DNA of 20,812 nucleotides from Methanobacteriota archaeon (GCA_023436175.1 JAEZKE010000123.1:1-20812); one strand, 5' to 3'. Shown: positions 7,285 to 15,054, counted from the stretch's first letter. A program made the numbers and translations. Notes: generated from the sequence alone by a model not told the origin.

Positions 7285-7380
7285 AGTATAGTACCTATGC
7301 CCCTAAAGACATAGGTAATTACTTAATTAATGGCCTCCACTCACTCTTCCCAAAATGAGAGTGGCAATTCATCCTTTTTT
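7285..7380 (+). ncRNA. Candidate small RNA, two hairpins ending in a T6 run
   Basis: The first hairpin pairs TACCTATG (7292-7299) with CATAGGTA (7310-7317) around a ten-base loop CCCCTAAAGA. A second can form in two registers: CCACTC (7337-7342) with GAGTGG (7359-7364), or CACTCT (7342-7347) with AGAGTG (7358-7363). T6 at 7375-7380 follows. A TATA-like box lies at a suitable distance upstream. The base composition stands out from the spacer. No known RNA family was recognised. Boundaries and strand are inferred. Confidence 0.4.
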
Positions 7381-7433
7381 AGAAGTTATTAATAAGCTTT
7401 TCGGTAAAATTATATTTTTATTAAAATAATTGA

Positions 7434-7473
7434 CGCCCCATTTGAGAGTTCAAACAAGAGGGTGATCGGGGCG
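7434..7473. ncRNA. GC-rich structured element with a Shine-Dalgarno-like single-stranded side
   Basis: CGCCCC (7434-7439) pairs with GGGGCG (7468-7473). Inside, TTTGA (7441-7445) pairs with TCAAA (7450-7454) around GAGT. The 13 bases left unpaired (7455-7467) read CAAGAGGGTGATC, which is Shine-Dalgarno-like on the + strand; on the minus strand they read GATCACCCTCTTG, close to the 16S rRNA 3' tail. No start codon follows at a usable distance. It resembles no tRNA despite the CCA after the stem, being far too short. It is probably RNA or a regulatory fold, with undetermined strand. Confidence 0.4.
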
Positions 7474-7500
7474 CCATAATTAGTATATCATTATTAGAAT

Positions 7501-7587
7501 AAAAAATAGTAGGTGTAACATCCCCCCGGAGGCGATACGATCAGGATTAAAAATAGTATCGTTGTAATAGGGGATGCACTACTAATT
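7501..7587 (-). ncRNA. Candidate minus-strand small RNA with its own promoter and terminator
   Basis: A long imperfect stem joins TAGTA (7507-7511), GTG (7513-7515) and CATCCCC (7519-7525) to GGGGATG (7570-7576), CAC (7577-7579) and TACTA (7580-7584), with small bulges. Inside, CGATAC (7533-7538) pairs with GTATCG (7556-7561). On the minus strand a TATA-like GATATAAAT (7608-7600) lies about 25 bases before the stem, and the stem is followed by T6 (7506-7501). This gives promoter, structured body and terminator for an RNA of about 80 bases. The internal loop exposes CCUCCGG, an anti-Shine-Dalgarno-like stretch. No known family was recognised. Confidence 0.45.
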
Positions 7588-7793
7588 AAGTTTAAAGGTA
7601 TTTATATCTTTTTCTATTGCACCAAGAAATACTATTATATAAAAAAATATGCATTAACTTTTAAATATTTGCGAATCAGATATAGATCAAGAATAAATTA
7701 ATGAAAAAAAATGTAAGAAAGTACAGAAATTTTTACAGAAGAACTGATTCTTATATTTAATTTAAAGATACCATAAAAATAAGGAGAATGAAA

Positions 7794-10700
7794 ATGCCAA
7801 TAAAAGAGGCCCAAAGATCATACGATACAAAGATTATCGAGAAAAATATTCAAAAGTTCTGGAAGGAAAACAGCATATACCAAAAAACAGACAAATTAAG
7901 AGAGAATAATCCTAAATTTTCATTTTTAGATGGTCCTCCTTATTGCAGCGGTAAAATACACCTTGGAACAGCATGGAATAAAACTATAAAAGACACATTT
8001 TTACGTTTCAAAAGTATGTCCGGTTTTAACCTGCGAAGACAGGCAGGATGGGATACTCACGGACTCCCTATAGAACATAAAGTGGAAGGATTACTTGGAT
8101 TAAAAAGTAAAAAGGAAATTGAAACTAAAATAGGAATCGCTAATTTCGTAGAAAAATGTAAAGAATTTGCAATCGAAAATAAAGCCCTCATGACTGATCA
8201 ATTTAAAATGTTGGGCGTATGGATGGACTGGGATAATCCTTATGTTACTTTTGACACAAAATACATGGAATCCTGCTGGTGGACCCTAAAGAAAGCAAAT
8301 GAGAAAGACCTTCTTATAAATGACCTCAGGGTTATAACATGGTGCCCCCGATGTGAAACAGCACTTGCACTTGCAGAAATCGATTATGAAAATAAAGAAG
8401 ATCCTTCAATTTATGTTAAATTCCCATTAAAAGAGTCTGAAAATGGTAATGAATACGTACTTGTATGGACAACAACACCCTGGACTCTCCCTGCTAATAT
8501 GGCCATATGTGTACATCCTGATTTTGATTATGCCTATGTTAATGTTAATGGCGAAGTTTATATAATGGCAGAAGCTCTTGTTGATTCCCTATTTGAAGAT
8601 CAGGATTATGAAATTCTTAAAACAGTGAAAGGTAGTGATCTTGAGGGTCTTGAATATCAACACCCACTTATAGATGAGATACCTGTTCAAAAAGAATTTA
8701 CACACAAAATACTTCCCGGAGAACATGTAACTTTAACAGAAGGTACTGGTTGCGTTCATACCGCTCCAGGACACGGTCCAGACGACTTTGATATTGGTAA
8801 AAAATACGGCTTACCAATATTCTGCCCAGTAGACGAAGCAGGACTGTTTAAAAAAGAAGCTGGAAAATATGAAGGTGAATTCGTAAAAGAAGCTGACCCT
8901 TATATCATAACTGATTTAGATGTGCACGGTTTACTCTTTAAAGAAGGAGTAATTGATCACAGGTACGGGTTCTGCTGGAGATGTAAAACTCCTATTATAT
9001 ACCTTGCAACACAGCAGTGGTTCCTTAAAGTTACAGAAATTAAAGACAAAATGTTATCCCAGTTAGACCATGTTGAATGGGTTCCAGAATGGGCTGGTGA
9101 AAGCAGGTTCCGTAACTGGGTTGAAAATGCAAGAGATTGGACAATATCAAGGCAGAGATACTGGGGAATTCCAATTCCAATCTGGAGATGTGAAGAATGC
9201 GGAGAAATAACCGTTATAGGATCTATCGACGAGTTAAAAGAGAAAACAGTTAAAGGAACTCTTGAGGGAGACTTTATACACAGACCTTATGTTGATGAAA
9301 TTACAATCCAGTGCAAATGTGGAGGAGATATGAACCGTGTCCCTGACGTTTTAGATGTGTGGATAGACTCAGGAGTAGCAGGATGGGCAGCTCTGCATTA
9401 TCCAGAAGAAAAAGAAAAGTTTGATGAATGGTTCCCTTATGATTTCATAACAGAAGGACATGATCAAACTAGGGGATGGTTCTACTCACAATTAGGGTGC
9501 GGAGTAATATCTTTTGACAAAGCGCCTTATAAAAAAGTTTTAATGCACGGATTTACCCTCGATGAAGAGGGAAGAAAGATGAGTAAATCCCTCGGAAACG
9601 TAGTAGCACCAGAAGAAGTCATAGAACAGTATGGAGCAGATATACTCAGATTTTATCTACTCTGGGGAAATAAACCATGGGAAGACCTGAAATTCACATG
9701 GGATGAAATTAAAAATGTAAGTAAAATGTTCAACATTCTCTGGAATGTTTATGTATTTTCAACCACTTACATGGCAATAGATAATTTCAACCCAACATTA
9801 TACACTGAAAAAGATCTTAAATTAAGAGATGAAGATAAGTGGATAACTTCACGTGCTAATTCTCTTGCAAAAGAAGTAACAGAAGCTTTAGATTCTTTAT
9901 ATCTTCATAAAGCTACAAGAGCTATAAATCATTTCATACTGGAAGATTTAAGCAGATGGTACGTCAGGCTCATAAGAGGGCGTACATGGGTTGAAAAAGA
10001 AGATCCTGATAAATTAGGGGCTTACTTCACACTTTACAACGCTTTAAAACTTCTAATCAAAACAATGGCCCCAATAACTCCTCACATTACAGAAGAGATT
10101 TATCAAAATCTCATAAAAGGAGTGGAAGAAGATGCTCCTGAAAGTATACATATGGAAGACTGGGAATTCAATGAAGACCGGATCGACACAGAATTAGAAG
10201 AAAACATGGATATTGTAAGAGATATCATCGAAGCATGCGCAAGAGGAAGAGATGTTGCAAGATACAAACTTAGATGGCCAGTAAGTGAAATTGTAGTCGT
10301 TTCTGAGGACAAAAAAGTTTTAAATGCAGTTGAATCTCTTAAAGCGGTTATAATGGAACAGGCCAATACAAAAGAAATTATATCAACAGACGAATTTGAA
10401 AACCTCAAGATAATTGCAAAACCTAATTTAAAGACCCTTGGGCCAAGACTAAGGGGAGATGCACCAAAAGTAATGAAACATCTTACAGAAGCAGACGGAT
10501 CAGAGATAAAATCAATTTTAGATACTGAAGGAACTTATTCCGTTGAAGTTGATGATAAAACCATAGAACTTGGTGCTGATGATATTTTATTTGAAACTGA
10601 ACTTCCAGAGAATCTTGTAAGTGCAGATTTTGATTCTGGAAATGTATTTATAAACACAGAAGTCACAGAAGAAATATTATCTGAAGCAATGTCTAGAGAA

Positions 10701-10937
10701 CTCATAAGAAGAGTTCAAGACATGCGAAAAGACCTTGACTTAGATGTTGAAGCCAATATTCAGGTATTTGTAGAATGTGACGAAAGCTTCAAAGAATTAA
10801 TTAAACCATTCTTCGATTTTATCTCCAATGAAGTACGTGCTGAAAAACTGAGTTTCGAAGCACAGGAAGGAGATTATACAAAAGAGTGGAAGATTGAGGA
10901 TGAGAACCTTAAAATTACTATCAAAAAAACAGAATAA
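7794..10937 (+). CDS. ileS: Isoleucyl-tRNA synthetase
   Basis: This class I aminoacyl-tRNA synthetase attaches isoleucine to tRNA-Ile and edits valine. From ATG 7794 it is 1047 residues, the archaeal/eukaryotic-type length. Landmarks in order are DGPPYCSGKIHLGTAWN with the HIGH-type motif HLGT starting at His56, GWDTHGLPIEHKVE, the Cys pair in WCPRCETALA, editing-domain VWTTTPWTLPANMA and TEGTGCVHTAPGHGPDDF, WTISRQRYWGIPIP, then KMSKS at residues 595-599 and a C-terminal anticodon-binding region. An ATG at 7788 is also in frame, but AAGGAG (7781-7786) ends 1 base before it and 7 bases before 7794, so 7794 is chosen. A copy of its last 16 codons follows its stop, separated by a hairpin. Confidence 0.96.
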   Translation: MPIKEAQRSYDTKIIEKNIQKFWKENSIYQKTDKLRENNPKFSFLDGPPYCSGKIHLGTAWNKTIKDTFLRFKSMSGFNLRRQAGWDTHGLPIEHKVEGLLGLKSKKEIETKIGIANFVEKCKEFAIENKALMTDQFKMLGVWMDWDNPYVTFDTKYMESCWWTLKKANEKDLLINDLRVITWCPRCETALALAEIDYENKEDPSIYVKFPLKESENGNEYVLVWTTTPWTLPANMAICVHPDFDYAYVNVNGEVYIMAEALVDSLFEDQDYEILKTVKGSDLEGLEYQHPLIDEIPVQKEFTHKILPGEHVTLTEGTGCVHTAPGHGPDDFDIGKKYGLPIFCPVDEAGLFKKEAGKYEGEFVKEADPYIITDLDVHGLLFKEGVIDHRYGFCWRCKTPIIYLATQQWFLKVTEIKDKMLSQLDHVEWVPEWAGESRFRNWVENARDWTISRQRYWGIPIPIWRCEECGEITVIGSIDELKEKTVKGTLEGDFIHRPYVDEITIQCKCGGDMNRVPDVLDVWIDSGVAGWAALHYPEEKEKFDEWFPYDFITEGHDQTRGWFYSQLGCGVISFDKAPYKKVLMHGFTLDEEGRKMSKSLGNVVAPEEVIEQYGADILRFYLLWGNKPWEDLKFTWDEIKNVSKMFNILWNVYVFSTTYMAIDNFNPTLYTEKDLKLRDEDKWITSRANSLAKEVTEALDSLYLHKATRAINHFILEDLSRWYVRLIRGRTWVEKEDPDKLGAYFTLYNALKLLIKTMAPITPHITEEIYQNLIKGVEEDAPESIHMEDWEFNEDRIDTELEENMDIVRDIIEACARGRDVARYKLRWPVSEIVVVSEDKKVLNAVESLKAVIMEQANTKEIISTDEFENLKIIAKPNLKTLGPRLRGDAPKVMKHLTEADGSEIKSILDTEGTYSVEVDDKTIELGADDILFETELPENLVSADFDSGNVFINTEVTEEILSEAMSRELIRRVQDMRKDLDLDVEANIQVFVECDESFKELIKPFFDFISNEVRAEKLSFEAQEGDYTKEWKIEDENLKITIKKTE

Positions 10938-10940
10938 TAT

Positions 10941-10981
10941 GTTAAAATGTTTTTGATCAACATTTTTTCTAAAAATGTTGA
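10941..10981 (+). terminator. Alternative hairpins after ileS
   Basis: TCAACATTTTT (10957-10967) pairs perfectly with AAAAATGTTGA (10971-10981) around TCT. An upstream AAAATGTT (10944-10951) can compete for AACATTTT. The arm contains T6 (10963-10968). It probably ends ileS transcription. It lies exactly between the ileS stop and the duplicated ileS tail. Confidence 0.55.
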
Positions 10982-10985
10982 AAGG

Positions 10986-11036
10986 TGGAAGATTGAGGAT
11001 GAAAATCTCAAAATTACCATTAAAAAGACAGAATGA
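10986..11036 (+). pseudogene. Duplicated 3' end of ileS
   Basis: The 16 codons read WKIEDENLKITIKKTE followed by a stop, identical in protein to the true ileS end at 10887-10937. At DNA level six codons differ, all synonymously (GAG/GAA, AAC/AAT, CTT/CTC, ACT/ACC, ATC/ATT, AAA/AAG), and the stop is TGA instead of TAA. The copy is offset by 99 bases, a multiple of three. No start codon belongs to it. A third, more degraded version appears to follow at about 11034-11075 (GAGGT, CTCAAA, TTTAAAAAGA). It is a relic of a divergent ileS allele rather than a gene. Confidence 0.85.
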
Positions 11037-11100
11037 GGTAAAAACCTCAAATAACCTTTAAAAAGATATAATAATTAAATATTAACTGCAGCGTGATATC

Positions 11101-13278
11101 ATGACCCTAACAGATTCAGAATGTAAATTTGTAAAAAAAGAGCTGGGGCGAGACCCCAATTCATTAGAGTATGGTATGCTTGATATAATGTTTTCAGAGC
11201 ACTGTTCCTATAAAAGCAGCCGTCCTATTTTAAGATTATTCCCGAACGAAGGCAAACGTGTGATCCTTGGTCCTGGAGACGATGCGGGAATTGTTGAACT
11301 AACTGATGAGCTTGCACTCGCTATTGGAATGGAAAGCCACAACCATCCATCAGCAATTGAACCATATGGAGGTGCAGGAACAGGTATTGGGGGTATAATC
11401 AGAGACATCATTTCTATGGGCGCCAAACCAATTGCATTACTTGATTCATTAAGATTTGGGCCTCTTGAAGACCAAAAATCAAGGTACATATTTGAATACG
11501 TGGTAAAAGGAATTTCAGACTATGGAAATAGAGTAGGAATCCCAACTGTCGGTGGGGAAATCGAGTTTGATGATAATTTCAAATTTAACCCACTTGTAAA
11601 TGTTATCTGTGCAGGACTTGTTAAAAAAAGTGATATTGTATTAGGTACTGCACCTAATGTAGGTGATATCTTTGTCCTTATGGGAGGTACCACCGGAAGA
11701 GATGGAATCCACGGTGTAACCTTTGCATCTGAAGAGCTTACGACTGAATCTGAACTTGAAAGCAGGCCTGCAGTCCAGGTAGGAGACCCTTTCACAAAAA
11801 AAATGGTTATGGAAGCTACCTTTGAAGCACTGGATAAAATTGACGTGGTTGGGCTTAAAGACTTAGGTGGTGGAGGCTTAACATGCTGCGTTTCAGAAAT
11901 GGCTGCTAAAGGTGGAAATGGGGCGGAAGTAGAACTCACAACAATTCCACTTAGAGAAGAAGGAATGACACCATATGAAATAATGCTTTCCGAGTCCCAG
12001 GAAAGAATGGTTTTTGTTGTAAACCCTAAAGATGTGGACACTTTAATGGAAATATTCAATAAATACGAACTTCCAGCAGCAGTTATTGGTAAAGTCACAG
12101 ATACCGGAAGGTTAATTTTGAAGAAGGAAGGAGAAATTATAGCAGATGTCCAAACAGAACTTCTCTCAGACCCCCCAGTTGTTAACAGGGATTCATGTAA
12201 TCCAAAAGAAGAAGGATGTGGACCATCTGAAACTGCTGAATATCAAGAAGTAGAAGATATCGACCCTGAAGAAGCTATCCTTAAACTTCTCTCTTCACAG
12301 AACATTGCAAGCAAAAGCTGGGTTTACAGGCAGTACGATCATGAAGTACAGATTAGAACTGTTATTAAGCCGGGTGATGATGCGGCGGTTCTTAGAATTG
12401 ATGATGAAAAGGCTATTGCACTTACCTCAGACTGCAACAGTATACACACGAGGCTCGATCCATATCATGGGGGGGCAGGAGCAATTGCGGAAGCCATAAG
12501 AAACGTTGTTTCTATGGGTTCCGAACCAATATGTATTGTTGATTGCCTGAATTTCGGAAACCCTGAAAAACCAGATGTTTTCTGGCAATTTAAAGAATGT
12601 ATCAAAGGAATGTCAGATATTGCAAATACATTTAAAACCCCCGTAATAAGTGGTAACGTGAGCTTTTACAACGAAACCGAAGGAGTAACTGTAAACCCTT
12701 CTCCAGTTATCGGTGTTGCAGGTCTAATGGATATAAAAGACATTAGAACTATGGATCTCAAAAATGAAGGAGACAAAATCATATTAATAGGGAAAACTTA
12801 TCCTGAACTTGACGGCTCCCAGTACCACAAAGAAGTCTTTGGAATTGTCCAGGGAAAATCTCCAAAAGTGAATATGGGTGCCGAACTTGAATCTGCAGAG
12901 GCAATTCTAAAAATAATTCGTGAAGATGAAAATAAAGCTGTAACAGCGGTTCATGATTGTTCAACCGGAGGAATATGTATTGCAATTGCTGAAATGGCAA
13001 TTTCAGGTAATCTTGGAGCAACTTTGAACATTTCAAATGTGCCCAAAGATGACAATATAAGCGATGCTGAAGCACTGTTTTCAGAATCTAATGCAAGATT
13101 CATTGTTACAGTTAAAAATGAATATGCAGATGAAATATTGGGCAAGATAAATGCTCCTGCAGCAGTTATCGGAGAAGTTGGAGGTAACACTTTAACTATT
13201 AACCAAAATCTGATAAATGTGGATATTGAAAAGCTCAAAGAATCATATTATGGAGTAATAGAAAAATTCATGGCTTAA
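11101..13278 (+). CDS. purL: Phosphoribosylformylglycinamidine synthase subunit PurL
   Basis: This is the synthetase subunit of FGAM synthase, the fourth step of purine synthesis. It uses ATP and ammonia delivered by PurQ, with PurS as a bridge. At 725 residues it is the small (archaeal/Gram-positive) type without the glutaminase domain. The two PurM-like halves are visible: MFSEHCSYKSSRPIL, GPGDDAG and MESHNHPSAIEPYGGAGTGIGG in the first half, and KPGDDAAVLRIDDEKAIALT and DPYHGGAGAIAEAIRNVVSMG in the second, with HDCSTGGICIAIAEMA near the end. purS and purQ are not in the window. GTGAT (11093-11097), complementary to part of the 16S tail, lies 3 bases before the ATG. A TATA-like GATATAATAA near 11065-11074 would give a very short leader. 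A weak repeat of its last codons follows the stop. Confidence 0.96.
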   Translation: MTLTDSECKFVKKELGRDPNSLEYGMLDIMFSEHCSYKSSRPILRLFPNEGKRVILGPGDDAGIVELTDELALAIGMESHNHPSAIEPYGGAGTGIGGIIRDIISMGAKPIALLDSLRFGPLEDQKSRYIFEYVVKGISDYGNRVGIPTVGGEIEFDDNFKFNPLVNVICAGLVKKSDIVLGTAPNVGDIFVLMGGTTGRDGIHGVTFASEELTTESELESRPAVQVGDPFTKKMVMEATFEALDKIDVVGLKDLGGGGLTCCVSEMAAKGGNGAEVELTTIPLREEGMTPYEIMLSESQERMVFVVNPKDVDTLMEIFNKYELPAAVIGKVTDTGRLILKKEGEIIADVQTELLSDPPVVNRDSCNPKEEGCGPSETAEYQEVEDIDPEEAILKLLSSQNIASKSWVYRQYDHEVQIRTVIKPGDDAAVLRIDDEKAIALTSDCNSIHTRLDPYHGGAGAIAEAIRNVVSMGSEPICIVDCLNFGNPEKPDVFWQFKECIKGMSDIANTFKTPVISGNVSFYNETEGVTVNPSPVIGVAGLMDIKDIRTMDLKNEGDKIILIGKTYPELDGSQYHKEVFGIVQGKSPKVNMGAELESAEAILKIIREDENKAVTAVHDCSTGGICIAIAEMAISGNLGATLNISNVPKDDNISDAEALFSESNARFIVTVKNEYADEILGKINAPAAVIGEVGGNTLTINQNLINVDIEKLKESYYGVIEKFMA

Positions 13279-13284
13279 TTTAGC

Positions 13285-13308
13285 ATGATACAAAATTTTA
13301 TGGCCTGA
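13285..13308 (+). repeat. Weak in-frame copy of the purL 3' end
   Basis: The last codons of purL read VIEKFMA-stop (13255-13278). After 30 bases the same frame reads MIQNFMA-stop (13285-13308). About 17 of 24 bases match, with synonymous changes in Phe (TTC/TTT) and Ala (GCT/GCC) and TGA in place of TAA. It is short and could be chance, but it has the same layout as the ileS and DUF192 tail copies. Confidence 0.4.
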
Positions 13309-13312
13309 TGAT

Positions 13313-13873
13313 ATGGAAAAAGAGAATTTTAGACAGTTGATTCATGCATCAGGTATCTTTATTATTTTTGTAAACATTTTTTTAAGTCCCATTATTGCGA
13401 TACTCACGTGTATAACAATTGTACTTTTTGTAGAAGCTATTTTTAGAATTGATGAAAATAGAAAAGTATTCTTCTTTTCTACTATTTTAAGGAAATGCAA
13501 ACGAAAAAACGATGAACGAGGTTTTGTTTACTTTTTTGTCGGAATTATATTAACACTTTATTTATTTAAATTCAATATAGCTATTGCCAATGCTGCAATA
13601 CTAATTTTCTTACTGGGTGATTCTGCATCTACTATATTCGGAAGAAGGTTTGGAAAAACACCATTACCATTCAATGAAGGAAAAACTGTAGTGGGAACTT
13701 CTGCATTTTTTATTGTCGCGCTGATCGGAGCATTAACCCAACTTCCACTGCTTCCAGCATTATTTGGAGCATTATGCGGTGCTATAACAGAAGCATATAG
13801 CCCTATAGACGACAATATTCCAATTCCAGTGATAGCTGGCATTGCAATGAGTTTAATAGTATATCTTATATAG
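13313..13873 (+). CDS. SEC59/DGK1-type CTP-dependent polyprenol or lipid kinase homologue
   Basis: This 186-residue integral membrane protein has about five hydrophobic segments. The second half has the pattern of the dolichol kinase / diacylglycerol kinase DGK1 / phytol kinase superfamily: LLGDSASTIFGRRFGKTPLPF, then EGKTVVGTSAFF, GALCGAITEAYSP and DDNIPIPVIAG. Family members transfer phosphate from CTP to polyprenols or lipids at the membrane. The substrate here is unknown; an isoprenoid alcohol or archaeal lipid precursor is plausible. The N-terminal part is shorter and less conserved than in eukaryotic kinases. It lies 34 bases after purL with a poor ribosome-binding site (CTGATGAT before ATG 13313) and may be cotranscribed with purL. 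A membrane protein of unknown function follows after 82 bases. Confidence 0.75.
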   Translation: MEKENFRQLIHASGIFIIFVNIFLSPIIAILTCITIVLFVEAIFRIDENRKVFFFSTILRKCKRKNDERGFVYFFVGIILTLYLFKFNIAIANAAILIFLLGDSASTIFGRRFGKTPLPFNEGKTVVGTSAFFIVALIGALTQLPLLPALFGALCGAITEAYSPIDDNIPIPVIAGIAMSLIVYLI

Positions 13874-13955
13874 TAAAGAGATGAAACAATTAATTTCAAT
13901 ATCAAAGTGTAATCTTGGCACATACAATGAATAATTAAATTAAGCCGGTGAAATA

Positions 13956-14975
13956 TTGCGTCTAAACAAGTTGAATATCATTGGGATCATTATGATCCTT
14001 TTTGCAGTCTTACTTGCTGTCACGCATTTTTTGGACAGCACAATTCTAGCCGTTACTTATCATCTTATGGAAGGATCATCCAAAGGTAAATCTATGATTC
14101 TTTTTGTAGTTATGGGTAGTATGCTATTATTTTACCCTTTATTCCAATTAAATGGATTATTGGGGAAAAGGATATCCTCGTTAAGCCCACACTTAAAAAT
14201 AGATGCCCAGAAATATCTTAAATTCACCATAATAACCATATTTTTTACATACATAATCGGACTGTTTATTGAAGTCTGGATAAGAATAAAACTTGGCGTA
14301 TCCCTTTTTACCATGTTTGTGTCTTACAACGCAAATGAATTCAGTACAACTGCATTAACACACAGTCATGTGTTTAAATCAGTCTTAGGTTTCGTAATTC
14401 ATTCGATGGGAATACATGTTTCTTCAGCTATAAACACTGGAGTCCCACTTGCACAGTATACTGTTCCATTTTCACTCATAATTTTAATTACATTCCCACT
14501 GATTTACATAGCTGGAATTATTGCACTAAGTGAGAAAAGAGACCTTTATAAAGTTATACTTGCCTTTCTCCTAACTCTCGCATTTATTACAATGCTTGAT
14601 GGAGGGATATTAGATTACCCTGCATGGATCGCTCTCACTGGTCTTCTAATAATTTATTATGTCAGCAAAAAACCTTTCTCACCAAGAAGTTTATATAAAC
14701 CAGCACTTATAATGGCTTTAATTATTATTCTCAGGGTTTCAATCAGCGTATTTGGATCCAATACTGATTTCCACGAAGTAACAATTATAGATCCTTCAGA
14801 AAACATAAATCTAAGCGGCTACGATGTTTTAAGCATTCAAAAAGAAGATAATAGGACAATAGTTGAATTACCCGGAAATCTATCCGATAAACCACTTTTA
14901 CTTAAACTGATCCCTGATTTAAAAGGACAGTGCAGTGGATTCACCCTTTCATGGAACTATAAAGCATGGGTGTAA
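13956..14975 (+). CDS. Polytopic membrane protein of unknown function
   Basis: This 339-residue protein was not recognised. About seven or eight hydrophobic helices are visible (for example IIGIIMILFAVLLAVTHFL near the N-terminus, MILFVVMGSMLLFYPLF, FTIITIFFTYIIGLFI, FSLIILITFPLIYIAGIIAL, VILAFLLTLAFITM and ALIMALIIILRVSISVF). A soluble C-terminal domain of about 70 residues follows, probably outside the cell, containing DFHEVTIIDPSENINLSGYDVLSIQ. A distinctive ATTALTHSHVFKS-like stretch (TTALTHSHVFKS) with two His lies between helices. Translation starts at TTG 13956, chosen because GGTG (13947-13950) lies 5 bases upstream. It follows the lipid-kinase homologue, so a cell-envelope role is possible but unproven. 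Confidence 0.7.
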   Translation: MRLNKLNIIGIIMILFAVLLAVTHFLDSTILAVTYHLMEGSSKGKSMILFVVMGSMLLFYPLFQLNGLLGKRISSLSPHLKIDAQKYLKFTIITIFFTYIIGLFIEVWIRIKLGVSLFTMFVSYNANEFSTTALTHSHVFKSVLGFVIHSMGIHVSSAINTGVPLAQYTVPFSLIILITFPLIYIAGIIALSEKRDLYKVILAFLLTLAFITMLDGGILDYPAWIALTGLLIIYYVSKKPFSPRSLYKPALIMALIIILRVSISVFGSNTDFHEVTIIDPSENINLSGYDVLSIQKEDNRTIVELPGNLSDKPLLLKLIPDLKGQCSGFTLSWNYKAWV

Positions 14976-14977
14976 CC

Positions 14978-15035
14978 TTTTTTTCAAAATCTTCCAATTT
15001 TAGATTTTTGAATTTCTCAAAAAATAAAAATTTCA
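14978..15035. terminator. Convergent terminator region
   Basis: T7 at 14978-14984 follows the + strand membrane-protein gene. An imperfect hairpin, TCAAAATCT (14984-14992) with AGATTTTTGA (15002-15011), comes next. A-rich tracts at about 15018-15030 give T-runs on the minus strand for the gene ending at 15055. It therefore looks bidirectional. Confidence 0.5.
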
Positions 15036-15054
15036 ACTAAAAGGGAAAATCTCA

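Larger units (their letters stand above)
7136..7793. other. Long intergenic region between mat and ileS
   Basis: No protein gene is credible in this 650-base stretch. Its flanks are extremely AT-rich, but 7290-7590 is a GC-richer island with three to four strong inverted repeats, listed separately as RNA candidates. A TATA-like TTATATAAAAA at 7635-7645 and another at about 7750-7758 (TTATATTTAA) are possible ileS promoters; the second would give a very short leader. Confidence 0.6.

Noticed and set aside
7434..7476. tRNA-like element (GC stem followed by CCA, with TTCAAA inside)
   Set aside because: It is only 43 bases long, with no D-arm or anticodon arm, and the TTCAAA is part of a short stem rather than a T-loop.
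7546..7701. Open frame after a GGAGG at 7528-7532
   Set aside because: There is no standard start codon. The GGAGG sits in a stem-loop, and the translation is a low-complexity Lys/Tyr/Ile string from AT-rich DNA.
7136..7793. SAM riboswitch or T-box controlling mat or ileS
   Set aside because: The folds lie downstream of mat and at least 200 bases before ileS. No known riboswitch core was recognised and T-boxes are not known in archaea.
11520..12098. Long minus-strand open frame of about 190 codons inside purL
   Set aside because: It lies wholly within the clearly coding purL frame and its translation is rich in Ser, Thr and Pro, as expected for an antisense shadow. No ribosome-binding site or family match is seen.
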